From: Candidatus Cryptobacteroides intestinipullorum
GTDB lineage: Bacteria; Bacteroidota; Bacteroidia; Bacteroidales; UBA932
Reading direction: 5' to 3'
DNA length: 48,183 nt
NCBI GenBank assembly: GCA_018711225.1
Contig: DVIP01000185.1
Coordinates: forward strand, 1-48,183
Below, piece after piece: positions 8,573 to 17,975 of the stretch. How positions within the stretch are numbered: the first letter of the stretch is position 1; each line of letters begins with the position of its first letter. The translations under genes were made by a program, and so were the position numbers. The notes below the pieces were generated by a model that was given only the letters and a program-made list of their open reading frames with translations, was not told the DNA's origin and made no database searches.

Positions 8573-10165
8573 ATGAACAAGTCAAGAATTGTCATATTGT
8601 CGGCCGTAATGGCTACTGTGGTTTCATGTAATATGGACAGGATGTCTCCTGACAGCGTTCCGTTGGACGAGGCTTTCCTGAACATGGAATCCGTTGAGTC
8701 TCTGGAACGTGGAGCTTATTCCCGTCTTAGGACAGCATACAGTCCGAGCAGCATGATTGCTCCTGATATCCAGGCAGACTATGTGAATGCCGTGGACGGA
8801 TTTACAAACACATACGGAGAACTGTATCAGTGGAACTTTACATACGATGACACGGATGTCGAGACCACATGGAATAATTTCTACGGTACTATCAGCCAGT
8901 GCAATTTTATTTTGGACGGAATCAAGTATAATCTCGGTTTCGAGCCGGATGCCGCCCAGCAGGCTACCCTGGATGAGATTTGCGGAAGGATGCATCTGAT
9001 AAGGGCCATCTCCTATAGCGTGCTTGCAGAAAGATTCTGCGCTGATTATGAATCGTCCACAGCGGGGAACCCGGCTACCGGACTTCCGCTTGTGATTTCC
9101 TATGATACTTCATACAAGCCGGACAGATCCACTCTGGCGAAAGTCTATGAGACTATACTGGAAGATCTGGATGAAGCCGGAAAGCTTCTCGCCGGGACAG
9201 AAACCGCATCCGACAGGGATGTACTCAATATGGACTGCGTGACGGCGATGGAGGCCAAGGTCTACCTTCAGATGGACAATTATACCGAGGCGCTTTCCAA
9301 AGCCAATTCCCTGATAAGTGACGGTAATTATCCTCTGTCGGAAAGCAAGGAGGAATTTGCTTCAATGTGGGTCAACGACAGTTCGGACGAAATTATTTTC
9401 AAGTTCTACGCAAGCGTGAACGAACTTGCTTACCAGTTCGGATATTATTTCTACAAGGATTACTTCAACGGTACCGGAGACTATCATACGATGACTCCTG
9501 ACTATATTCCGACTCAGGCTTGTGTGGATATGTACGACGATGCGGACTGGAGGAAGGATACATATATGAAGTATTGCGACATGCCGTCCGATTTCGGAAA
9601 CGCCACTGATCTTTCCGACGGGTATTACATGATGATAAAGGGCAATACGATGTTTGCTGACCAGGCCTATATCATCAGCAAGTTCCCAGGCAATCCTGAA
9701 CTTCAGACCACTACGTCGTTCAACTATTTCAATGCATGGAAGCCTTTCAGAATCGCGGAAATGTACCTTATCGCGGCCGAGGCCGCCGTGCAGAGTGAGG
9801 GTGACGCAGCCACGCCTCTGAACGAATTGCGCAAACACCGCGGACTTCCGGCCATAGAGGGAACGGTCACTATGGAGGATGTCCGGGAAGAGAGGTACCG
9901 TGAAATGATGATGGAGGGCACCAGACTGACTGACCTGAAGCGCTGGAAACTCGGTATCACAAGATCTGAAGATGATGTGCAGAGCGGAAATGTCGGTCCT
10001 ACCCAGATGGGCGGATGGAGTTCCTCATACGATTATGTCGCCAATGTCGGCCTGTCTCTTTCTGCAGGAGCGGATGATTACAGGTTTGTATGGCCTATAC
10101 CGGCTTCCGAAATATTTGCAAGCCCTCAGCTCGAATCTCAGCAGAATCCGGGCTGGAGAAGATAG
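8573..10165 (+). CDS. RagB/SusD-family surface lipoprotein
   Basis: A 530-residue surface lipoprotein that would cap the SusC channel and bind substrate. The signal peptide ends in the lipobox VVSC (Cys19). SusD family marks include the N-terminal helical repeat region (YGTISQCNFILDGI), the central MDCVTAMEAKVYLQM and the C-terminal WKPFRIAEMYLIAAEA, LNELRKHRG, REERYREMMMEGTRLTDLKRW and the final QQNPGW. The frame is intact. It begins 47 bases after SusC, so transcription is probably shared and would feel SusC phase through polarity. The substrate cannot be told; no glycan enzyme is nearby. Confidence 0.92.
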   Translation: MNKSRIVILSAVMATVVSCNMDRMSPDSVPLDEAFLNMESVESLERGAYSRLRTAYSPSSMIAPDIQADYVNAVDGFTNTYGELYQWNFTYDDTDVETTWNNFYGTISQCNFILDGIKYNLGFEPDAAQQATLDEICGRMHLIRAISYSVLAERFCADYESSTAGNPATGLPLVISYDTSYKPDRSTLAKVYETILEDLDEAGKLLAGTETASDRDVLNMDCVTAMEAKVYLQMDNYTEALSKANSLISDGNYPLSESKEEFASMWVNDSSDEIIFKFYASVNELAYQFGYYFYKDYFNGTGDYHTMTPDYIPTQACVDMYDDADWRKDTYMKYCDMPSDFGNATDLSDGYYMMIKGNTMFADQAYIISKFPGNPELQTTTSFNYFNAWKPFRIAEMYLIAAEAAVQSEGDAATPLNELRKHRGLPAIEGTVTMEDVREERYREMMMEGTRLTDLKRWKLGITRSEDDVQSGNVGPTQMGGWSSSYDYVANVGLSLSAGADDYRFVWPIPASEIFASPQLESQQNPGWRR

Positions 10166-10200
10166 AAGTTCCCTTATTGAAAATTAAAATAGATATGACC

Positions 10201-10695
10201 ATGAAACGTTTCAAGTTATTGGCTATTGTTCCGGCATTCCTTTTTACTGTATTGTCGGCAAATGCCCAGATTCCGGCAGCTGATGTCGAAAATTCAAAGG
10301 GTGAGATTATTTCCACATCATCTCTTGTGGACGGAAAGACCCCTATGATTATTTCATTCTGGTCTACTACCTGCAAACCTTGCATACGTGAACTTGATGC
10401 CATAAACGAACTTCTTCCGGACTGGCTGGAAGAGGCCGATTTCCGTGTTGTGGCTGTCTCTACTGACGATGCCAGATTTTCCACCAAGGCCCGTTCTCTT
10501 GTACAGGGCCATGGATGGTATGACTTCACCGTCATCTACGACAAGAACCAGGCTTTCATGAGGGCCATGAATGTCACTTTGACACCGCAGGTTTTCATAG
10601 TCGATGCCAACGGTAAAATAGTCTATTCCCATACGGGTTATACTCCGGGAAGCGAAATCGAACTTTTCGAGAAGATAAAGGAAATATCTGAATAA
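10201..10695 (+). CDS. TlpA-like exported thioredoxin-fold protein
   Basis: A 164-residue exported protein of the TlpA/AhpC-TSA-like thioredoxin superfamily. The signal peptide ends at SANA-Q (residue 22). The active site is CKPC (Cys58, Cys61) in FWSTTCKPCIREL, followed by a cis-Pro region LTPQVFIVDANGKIVY. Two ATGs, 10195 and 10201, are in frame; MKRFKLL at 10201 gives the better signal peptide. An even longer upstream frame overlaps SusD and is not credible. It sits between SusD and the DUF6029 gene in the same operon. It likely serves thiol-disulfide exchange in the periplasm, perhaps supplying electrons to the CxxC lipoproteins downstream (inference). Confidence 0.88.
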   Translation: MKRFKLLAIVPAFLFTVLSANAQIPAADVENSKGEIISTSSLVDGKTPMIISFWSTTCKPCIRELDAINELLPDWLEEADFRVVAVSTDDARFSTKARSLVQGHGWYDFTVIYDKNQAFMRAMNVTLTPQVFIVDANGKIVYSHTGYTPGSEIELFEKIKEISE

Positions 10696-10703
10696 CCGGT
10701 GAG

Positions 10704-12329
10704 ATGAGCAAGTGCAAGAACATACTTCTGACAGCGGCTGTTCTGGCCGGACCTGTTTACACCATGGCCCAGGATACGGACAAGGGTTACCTGACGGGAA
10801 GTTTCGAGACCAACAATATCCTGTATAGAGAAGATCCCAAGACAGGCGCTTTCCCTGGTGATGACAAGTTCGGTTCGAACAATTACCTGAAACTGGACTA
10901 TTATAGGGGCAAGTTCTCTGCAGGTCTTCAGCTTGAAGGCTATTTCCCTGTCCTTCAGGATTATCCTGTAGAACTCCAGAAAGCAAAGCTGACCAATTAT
11001 TTCGTAACCTGGACAGACAATGATTTCTCTGTAACGGCCGGGACTTTTTACGATCAGTTCGGGAGCGGCCTTCTGTTCAGATCATGGGAGGACAGGACTC
11101 TCGGTATGAACAATGCCGTCATGGGAGCAAGGTTTACATATAATTTCAAGAATATCCTGGCTCTTAAGGCGATATGGGGAATGCCGCGTATAGGGATGGA
11201 TTTCTCGGATACAAAGGTGCGCGGCCTTGATCTGAGTTTCGCCGTCTCCGAATTGTTCAATTGGAATGACGGTCCGTATTTCGCGATAGAAGGTTCTGTC
11301 CTCAGCCGTTATGAGGCTATTTCCACGGATCTTGAGGACGAGGGCGGCAAACCGAATTCGGAAGGCTATTCCGGAAGAATCAATTTCGAATACAACGGAT
11401 TTTTCCTTAAAGGTGAATATGTAGATGCCGGCATGAAATACTATACGAACCCGGATATAGGCCAGGGTACGGAAATGTATTTGAAAAAAAGAGGCAATGC
11501 CCAGCTCATCGAACTCGGATACAACAATCACGGGCTTGGAGTGAATCTGACTGCCAGACGTCTGGAATGGATGAAATCCCAGATAGTGTCAAGCGGGACA
11601 ATGGCGACTTCGACCGCAAACCTGCTTAATTATGTTCCGGCAATGTGCACACAGTACACATACCTTCTGACCAATTTCCATCCGTATACCCCGCAGATAG
11701 GCGAACCAGCCTACCGGAACAGCGGAGAAATGGGCGGACAGCTTGACGTTTATTACAATTTCCGCAGAGGAACGGCACTGGGCGGCAAGCGCGGGCTGAA
11801 GATACATGCGAATTTCTCGACATATTATACTCTTGCCGAAGAAGGTACGGCCAAGCCGGGAAATCTGCTTTACCGGGACTTGAGCGTGGATATAGAGAAG
11901 CAGTTCACGAAAAAGTTCAAGGCGCTGCTGCTCTATTCCCTGCAGGAGCAGAATACGCATTATGGTGTGGGCACGGCTACGAGACTGCAGAATATCGTAG
12001 TGGCCGATATGCAGTATCGTTTCACTCCGAAATTCTCTACCAGGCTAGAACTCCAGTATCTCGCCACTCATGAGGACGAGAAGGACTGGATGGCGGCTTT
12101 GCTCGAAGTGAATTTCGCCCCGTCATGGAGTATTTATGTCAGTGACATGTTCAATCACGGAAGTTCGAAACTGCATTACTATGCTGCAGGTGTCAGCTAT
12201 GTAAAATCCCGCACCAGAGTTTCTCTCAGTTACGGGCGGAACAAAGACGGATATGTGTGCTCCGGAGGCGTGTGCCGTGTGATATCGGCTTATACGGGAT
12301 TCAATCTTCAGATAACGACATCTTTCTGA
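10704..12329 (+). CDS. DUF6029-family outer-membrane beta-barrel protein
   Basis: A 541-residue exported protein with signal peptide ending TMAQD. The body alternates short hydrophobic and polar strands rich in Tyr, Phe and Asn and ends FNLQITTSF, as expected for an outer-membrane barrel. The early GSFETNNILY and the late CSGGVCR motif are, to my knowledge, hallmarks of the DUF6029 family. The pair of Cys in CSGGVC could form a disulfide, which is notable beside four CxxC proteins. The gene begins eight bases after the thioredoxin gene, so the two are probably translated from one mRNA. The function of DUF6029 is unknown to me. Confidence 0.8.
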   Translation: MSKCKNILLTAAVLAGPVYTMAQDTDKGYLTGSFETNNILYREDPKTGAFPGDDKFGSNNYLKLDYYRGKFSAGLQLEGYFPVLQDYPVELQKAKLTNYFVTWTDNDFSVTAGTFYDQFGSGLLFRSWEDRTLGMNNAVMGARFTYNFKNILALKAIWGMPRIGMDFSDTKVRGLDLSFAVSELFNWNDGPYFAIEGSVLSRYEAISTDLEDEGGKPNSEGYSGRINFEYNGFFLKGEYVDAGMKYYTNPDIGQGTEMYLKKRGNAQLIELGYNNHGLGVNLTARRLEWMKSQIVSSGTMATSTANLLNYVPAMCTQYTYLLTNFHPYTPQIGEPAYRNSGEMGGQLDVYYNFRRGTALGGKRGLKIHANFSTYYTLAEEGTAKPGNLLYRDLSVDIEKQFTKKFKALLLYSLQEQNTHYGVGTATRLQNIVVADMQYRFTPKFSTRLELQYLATHEDEKDWMAALLEVNFAPSWSIYVSDMFNHGSSKLHYYAAGVSYVKSRTRVSLSYGRNKDGYVCSGGVCRVISAYTGFNLQITTSF

Positions 12330-12364
12330 TAATAAGAAGTTTAATACTATAGAAAAGATTCAAG

Positions 12365-13474
12365 ATGAAAAGAGTACTTTATGTTCTGATATGTGCCGTG
12401 ACGACTGCGGCCATGATTTCATGCGAGGGTACTGCCGGCAATGGTGAGAACACCAATCCTACCGGTGCCTATACTCTGGTGGCAGACAAGACTGTCATTG
12501 AAGCCGACGGCGAAGACATCGTGACTTTCCGTCTTTATAGTCCGGACGGAGAGGACCTTACAGCCAGCAGCCAGAGGAACTATATTACCATAGAAGAAAT
12601 AAACACAGGAGTAGAGCTTGGCAGTGACTTTACTTTCAATACGATAACGAACGGAACATTCCGTTTCAAGGCATATTACCGCAATTATGAAAGCGAGAAT
12701 GAAGTGGAAGTCCAGGGACAGAACAGGAGCAAGTATGAGAAATATGCAAAGAAAATAGCTGTCTATGACCTTACAAATGTAATGTGCGGCCCATGCGCCA
12801 TTCTTGCCTCTACTTTTGAATCTCTGTCGGATGACTGGCAGAACCGCTTCTGTGTAATGGGAATCCATACAAAAATGAGCGGCTGGGACGATTCGTTCGT
12901 GATTGATGCCGGCGCTTATCTTTTCCGTGAGTACGGTGCTACCGGAACACCTCATACCATATTCAGCCTTGCGGAGTCGAGAACAGGGACGATGGCCGCT
13001 TCCGATATCGTGGAAACTCTCGAAGCACAGCTTCGCAACTATCCGTCCACTTGCGGAGTCGCCGTCAAATCCGCCTCGTATGATGATGCGTCCAACAGCA
13101 TCACGATTTCTGCCGGCATCACATCTGTGACCGATGGAGAATATGATCTGATATACGCCCTTCTGTCAGATAACCGCGAGCACCTTATCTACGGCGATGA
13201 CTATCAGACTTTCAATGATGTGGTATATGCCCTTACTCCGAATTATTCCGGCATCCTGGATATCCCGGAATATCCTTCCGTTACCCTTGTCGCCGATCAG
13301 GAGCATACTGAAACGCACACTTTTGAATTCGGTTCCACCGCAGTTTCCGATGATGTGCTTGAAAATACAAGAGTAGCTGTACTTGCCATAAGGCCGAATG
13401 GGGATGACTATATCATAGACAATATGGCAGTATGCCCTCTCGGAGAAAGTATAGACTATGTCCTTAATGAATAA
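12365..13474 (+). CDS. Omp28-related lipoprotein with CGPC thioredoxin-like motif (first of three)
   Basis: A 369-residue predicted lipoprotein (lipobox MISC, Cys20) with acidic residues soon after the Cys, which suggests surface export in Bacteroidota. Residues about 36-117 resemble a bacterial Ig-like domain (LVADKTVIEADGEDIVTF). A thioredoxin-like Omp28 domain follows with CGPC at 141-144 (VYDLTNVMCGPC), the canonical thioredoxin active site. The C-terminal half is beta-rich and ends with a conserved NMAVCPLG-type motif seen also in the next gene. Homologs are often annotated Omp28-related outer membrane protein. The catalytic direction (reductase, oxidase or simple binder) cannot be read from sequence. 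Confidence 0.8.
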   Translation: MKRVLYVLICAVTTAAMISCEGTAGNGENTNPTGAYTLVADKTVIEADGEDIVTFRLYSPDGEDLTASSQRNYITIEEINTGVELGSDFTFNTITNGTFRFKAYYRNYESENEVEVQGQNRSKYEKYAKKIAVYDLTNVMCGPCAILASTFESLSDDWQNRFCVMGIHTKMSGWDDSFVIDAGAYLFREYGATGTPHTIFSLAESRTGTMAASDIVETLEAQLRNYPSTCGVAVKSASYDDASNSITISAGITSVTDGEYDLIYALLSDNREHLIYGDDYQTFNDVVYALTPNYSGILDIPEYPSVTLVADQEHTETHTFEFGSTAVSDDVLENTRVAVLAIRPNGDDYIIDNMAVCPLGESIDYVLNE

Positions 13475-13481
13475 TACCGGA

Positions 13482-14573
13482 ATGAAAAGGTTATTCCTAT
13501 TGACTGCTGCCGTCATCTGCGCTTTTCTGGCATCCTGTTCTGGAAACAGCGGAGATGAGGGCATGCTCGTGATAAGTGCGGACAAGACTGATATTCAGAC
13601 CGGAACCGGTGAGATAGTGACATTTACTGTCAGATACGGTTCGGAAGATGTCAGTACATCTGCCGATATGGTCATATCCTATACCTCTGCATCCGGAGAT
13701 GATATTTACTCGCTTGAACCGGGAGTGAATACATTTTCTTCCACTGTTCCCGGTTCATATTCCTTTACAGCTTCCTACAAGTCCGGCACTGCGGAAATTG
13801 TCAGCGAAAATTCGGTCGAGGTTACGGTTTCAGGTGAGCAGATATCTTATGCCAAGAAAGCGTATGTGATGCAGTTTACCGCGGTTGGATGCCCGAATTG
13901 CCCTATCATGAGCACGAATCTGTCTCTGATGGAAGAGGATCATCCAGATGATTTTGTGGTCGCGGCATATCATATTTCCTACAATGCTATCCAATATCCT
14001 GATCCTATGGTCACGTCCATAGGAGAAAAATACAGGCAGGAATTTGATGTTACCGGTATTCCGAGAGCTCATTTTGACATGCATGAAGATAGGATTCCTG
14101 CTGATCTGACATCGCTGGAAAATGCTTTGGAACAGTCCCTTTCGGAGAAGCCTTTCTGTGGCGTGGCCATAGAAAGCGAATATGACGGGACTGCCCGCCA
14201 TCTTTCTGTCACGGCAAAAGTGCGGGCAAACCGTTCCGAAGTGTGCCGCTATCTTATAGTGCTTGTCGAGGACAATATAGAATATGACCAGTTATCCGCT
14301 CCGGTTACTCCTTATTATCACAACAATGTGGTCCGGGAGGTTCTTGCAAACAACATATACGGAGAACGCTTCAATTCCGGCAGACCTCTGGTACCGGGGG
14401 TCGAGTACACATCTTCCAGAGCAGTGGATATACCGGCTTCCTGGAATGTTGAAAATATGAGGATAATTGTCGCTGTCCAATATGAGGGCAGTGACGGTGT
14501 CACATATTATACGGACAATGCCAATGTCTGCAGACTTGGGGAGTCCGCAGACTATAATGTAATAAGTGAATGA
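13482..14573 (+). CDS. Omp28-related lipoprotein with CPNC motif (second of three)
   Basis: A 363-residue paralog of the preceding gene. It starts best at MKRLFLLTAA (13482), eight bases after the previous stop; an earlier ATG at 13458 would overlap that gene and spoil the signal peptide. The lipobox is LASC (Cys19). The Ig-like domain begins ISADKTDIQTGTGEIVTF. The Omp28 domain has CPNC at 137-140 (MQFTAVGCPNCP), a non-canonical CxxC. The C terminus repeats the DNANVCRLGES pattern. The different dipeptide between the cysteines suggests a redox potential different from the CGPC paralog, which is inference. Confidence 0.8.
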   Translation: MKRLFLLTAAVICAFLASCSGNSGDEGMLVISADKTDIQTGTGEIVTFTVRYGSEDVSTSADMVISYTSASGDDIYSLEPGVNTFSSTVPGSYSFTASYKSGTAEIVSENSVEVTVSGEQISYAKKAYVMQFTAVGCPNCPIMSTNLSLMEEDHPDDFVVAAYHISYNAIQYPDPMVTSIGEKYRQEFDVTGIPRAHFDMHEDRIPADLTSLENALEQSLSEKPFCGVAIESEYDGTARHLSVTAKVRANRSEVCRYLIVLVEDNIEYDQLSAPVTPYYHNNVVREVLANNIYGERFNSGRPLVPGVEYTSSRAVDIPASWNVENMRIIVAVQYEGSDGVTYYTDNANVCRLGESADYNVISE

Positions 14574-14580
14574 CAGAAAT

Positions 14581-15654
14581 ATGATGACAAGGGTATTCAA
14601 GGCGGCTGCGGCCGTAGCTGCAGGTGTCGTCCTCTTTTCATGTTCAGGAAATTCCGGTGAAGAAGACGGCCAGGTAATATTGGAAGCAGACAAGACTTCC
14701 ATTGTAGGAAACGGGACTGATGCTGTAACCTTTACGGTACGATACGGTTCTGCTGACGTCACCTCTGAGGCGGAAATAATCTGCGAGAACGACGGAAGCG
14801 TGCTGGATGAGCCGGTATTCGCTTCTGCGGCGGCAGGCCCTTATTCGTTCAAGGCCAGATATCAGGAGATGGAATCGGCATCTGTTCCGGTGACTGTAAT
14901 AGAAGATACGCAGGATGTTCCGGATGAGCCCGATGAACCTTCCCGGTTCGTGAAAAAAGTCTGCATTCTCGAATTTACAGGACAGTGGTGCCAGCAGTGT
15001 CCTGCAGGCATGCAGTACCTGAACTTCGTAATTCAGATGAATTATGAGGATATAGCACATGTCATAGCCATTCATAATGCTTCGGGCGGTTCGGACAATT
15101 ATGTGCTGCCTGAAGAGTCCAATCTGGGCATATCCGACCATTTCGGTCTTAACGGATATCCGGCGGCAGCCATCGACATGAGGGATGTCGTATACCTTAA
15201 CAGTGACGGAGGTCAGCTTCGCGGCCTGCTTGGGACTGCCGCCGATCGTCATCCGCGCTGCGGTATCGGGGTCCGCTCCTCATATTCCGGGCAGTCATCT
15301 TCAGCAGAAGTGACAGTCAGTCTTATGCCTGAGGTGGAGCAGCCGTACAAACTGGCTGTTTATGTCGTGGAAGACAATATCAAGGACCAGCAGGCGGGGG
15401 AAGGTCTGTATAATCACCGTCATGTAGCACGTCATGTTGTGTCCGAGTCTTTCTATGGAGACAACCTCGGCACCTTGTCTGACGGTCAGGAGACAGAACG
15501 GACCTATACTGTCAGTATAGACAGTGCCTGGAATCTCGACGAGACCTATATATATGCCGTTGCTCTCGATGAAAACGGCTATGCCTTGAACATGTCTTTC
15601 TGCCCGATAAAGGACGGCAATGCCCCGTACCTTTACGTTTCCGGGCAGGAATGA
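14581..15654 (+). CDS. Omp28-related lipoprotein with CQQC motif (third of three)
   Basis: A 357-residue paralog with lipobox LFSC (Cys21). A GTG at 14566 overlaps the previous stop, but the ATG at 14581 gives a cleaner signal peptide. The Ig-like domain (LEADKTSIVGNGTDAVTF) is followed by an acidic linker (DVPDEPDEP, about 112-120). The Omp28 domain has CQQC at 137-140 (LEFTGQWCQQCP). The three paralogs share order and length and probably arose by tandem duplication. The CxxC dipeptide differs in each (GP, PN, QQ), which argues for divergence of roles rather than recent copies. Confidence 0.8.
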   Translation: MMTRVFKAAAAVAAGVVLFSCSGNSGEEDGQVILEADKTSIVGNGTDAVTFTVRYGSADVTSEAEIICENDGSVLDEPVFASAAAGPYSFKARYQEMESASVPVTVIEDTQDVPDEPDEPSRFVKKVCILEFTGQWCQQCPAGMQYLNFVIQMNYEDIAHVIAIHNASGGSDNYVLPEESNLGISDHFGLNGYPAAAIDMRDVVYLNSDGGQLRGLLGTAADRHPRCGIGVRSSYSGQSSSAEVTVSLMPEVEQPYKLAVYVVEDNIKDQQAGEGLYNHRHVARHVVSESFYGDNLGTLSDGQETERTYTVSIDSAWNLDETYIYAVALDENGYALNMSFCPIKDGNAPYLYVSGQE

Positions 15655-15694
15655 TTTCCAATAATACCGATAAAATCCTAACACACATCTTATT

Positions 15695-17938
15695 ATGAAC
15701 CTTAAATTCAAAAGCTTGCTTTTGTCATCCATGGCAGCCGTAGCCGGGATGATGATGGTTTCATGCGAGACCAAAGAGCCTGATAATCCGTCTGACGGAA
15801 CGGATGTCGACCAGAACGGCAACACTTTCGTGACGACAGAGTGTATCACTCCTATCCGCTACTGCGAAGGCGGGTACGTGGGGACTGAAACAGGGGTTTC
15901 GGTCATTATTACGCAAAAAGCGTCCGACAATGTCAAATTTATTCTGGAACCCGGCTCTGACATAAACAGTTACCTGGTACAGATTTATCCGATGGCTTTC
16001 ATGTACAATACTCTTCTGGAGGAAATGCATCTTCAGGGCAAGGAATCTTTTACCGTCGATGAGACCACATCATTGCTTGCCTCTGCCGTAAGACTGACCG
16101 AAGAGACTTCCGGCGGTGAGTTGTTTACCAGAGAGAGTCTTGGAGAGGATTTCGGTTCATACGAATTCGATTTCAAGTCACTTGACTGGACAGGCATGGC
16201 TTCCATGACTGCCGGGACAGATTTCCTTATAGTAGTACAGGCATGTTTTGATGATGCGGCATCACGTTACGGTGATCTTGTTATCTGTCATTTCAAGTCT
16301 TCTGATGCCGAGATTACAGGAGAGCCATCCGTATCAATCACGGCCTCTCCTGGACTCACCTCCTACAGTTTCACGCTGACTCCTGGCAATGAAGCCTGCG
16401 CATCCGCATATTATCTGTCCGTAGACACACCTCAGCTTGACGAATATATCGACGCTTACGGTGAAGACATGCTTATGCAGTATATGCTTTATGCTGGAGC
16501 TCCGGTAGAGATTTCCACCAGTGCTCCATATTCTCACCCGTCTATCAGTGTCACTGATCTTGAGGCTACATACGCAGTATGTGCCATTCCTTGCGATCCG
16601 GCCGGAAATCCATATTTCGCCGGATTCGTCCGCAGGGATTTCTCTCTGCAGGAGATTCCTGATGACGCTGCTCCTGCGACGGCTACAGTATCATTCGGAG
16701 ACATGACTAAGGATGTGGCTGCCACTGTCGCCAAATTTACATGGAAACTTGGAACTGACTGCAAGGATGTCTACTATAATGTCTATACAAAGGAAGAGGC
16801 TAAAAGCTATATGAATGCCTCCGATGAAGAAAAACAGTCCGTAATAAATAAGATCGCGCTCGAAGGATTTTCAGTGCCGAGGCCGTCATCATCACAGCAG
16901 GGCAGTGAATATGAACTCCTGGATCTCGCTTCTGAACTGACACCGGATACCGAATACGCACTTCTGTTCGTCGGAAGGAACTTCTATAACCAGTTCACGG
17001 AACTTGATATGAGCGATGTCTTCAAGACAGACCCGCTCGTGAGGGACAGACCGGAGGACTGTATCGCACATTATGAAATGAAAGTGGAAACGTATTCAAG
17101 AACAGCGCTTGTACTTTCATTTACATACGACGAGAATACCGCACTGATTATGCACAGAAATGCCTTCCCTGTCATTCCTGACAACGGATATAATTTCCCT
17201 AAGGAAATCAGCGAGACGTACAGGTACGACCGTGACCCTGAAGCCGGTGACGGAGAAGGCTGGCTCTACTGGTTCCTTGATTTCCGTCATGATGACCCGT
17301 ATCATACACGTTGGCCGGACATGATCCAGGCTCTGACCATCCAGCCGTCATCTGCCCTCGGACCTATCAGAGTGTCAGGTTATGACTCGGGACAGACCTA
17401 TGATTTCGCATATATTGCGGAAGACATAAACGGAGTTCTCGGACCGGTTAAGACTGTTTCCGGCACTACTATGTCCATGGGCGGCGGAAACAATCCGGTA
17501 GTGACATCGGTAACGACTACGGATGGAATAGACGAAGGTCAATTCAATGTCGTCTTCAACGCCAATGAAGACACACGTGAGATGAGGTATATGGCTATCC
17601 AGCAAAGCAGCTCGCACGCCGGATCCATGTATCTTGAACGCCTCATCAACCGCCCTTCCGCATCTGACTATGACATGTATATGAGCGATTGGGCTACGTA
17701 TATCATGAATCCTGATTCAGGACTCTCCACTACGGGTCTGGAGGCTATAGTCGGTCCGCTTCCTAAGGGTAATTTCACTCTTGCCGTGGCCCTTCCTATA
17801 GGCGGAGCCGAAGGTGCGGATCCGGTTTACGGAGATCTGGCAGCTTACGTGATCGACGAGGAAGGCAATGTCATGACCGTAGAAGAGTATCTTGGCGTCC
17901 AGACGAGAACTGTCAGAATTACAATCCCGAGATACTGA
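15695..17938 (+). CDS. Large beta-rich lipoprotein of unknown function
   Basis: A 747-residue lipoprotein with lipobox MVSC (Cys24) and acidic residues directly after it (ETKEPDNPSDG), suggesting surface exposure. I do not recognise a named family. The body looks like several fibronectin type III-like or Ig-like modules: phrases of the form LTPDTEYALLFVGRN and SGQTYDFAYIAEDINGVLG recur, as do strand-turn patterns with alternating hydrophobic residues. No catalytic motif is evident. It lies 40 bases after the third Omp28 gene and 37 before the next lipoprotein gene, so it belongs to the same operon. A binding or scaffolding role at the cell surface is plausible. Confidence 0.75.
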   Translation: MNLKFKSLLLSSMAAVAGMMMVSCETKEPDNPSDGTDVDQNGNTFVTTECITPIRYCEGGYVGTETGVSVIITQKASDNVKFILEPGSDINSYLVQIYPMAFMYNTLLEEMHLQGKESFTVDETTSLLASAVRLTEETSGGELFTRESLGEDFGSYEFDFKSLDWTGMASMTAGTDFLIVVQACFDDAASRYGDLVICHFKSSDAEITGEPSVSITASPGLTSYSFTLTPGNEACASAYYLSVDTPQLDEYIDAYGEDMLMQYMLYAGAPVEISTSAPYSHPSISVTDLEATYAVCAIPCDPAGNPYFAGFVRRDFSLQEIPDDAAPATATVSFGDMTKDVAATVAKFTWKLGTDCKDVYYNVYTKEEAKSYMNASDEEKQSVINKIALEGFSVPRPSSSQQGSEYELLDLASELTPDTEYALLFVGRNFYNQFTELDMSDVFKTDPLVRDRPEDCIAHYEMKVETYSRTALVLSFTYDENTALIMHRNAFPVIPDNGYNFPKEISETYRYDRDPEAGDGEGWLYWFLDFRHDDPYHTRWPDMIQALTIQPSSALGPIRVSGYDSGQTYDFAYIAEDINGVLGPVKTVSGTTMSMGGGNNPVVTSVTTTDGIDEGQFNVVFNANEDTREMRYMAIQQSSSHAGSMYLERLINRPSASDYDMYMSDWATYIMNPDSGLSTTGLEAIVGPLPKGNFTLAVALPIGGAEGADPVYGDLAAYVIDEEGNVMTVEEYLGVQTRTVRITIPRY

Positions 17939-17975
17939 TAAAAAAGACTATAACTAACCTTAACAACTTTTTGTC

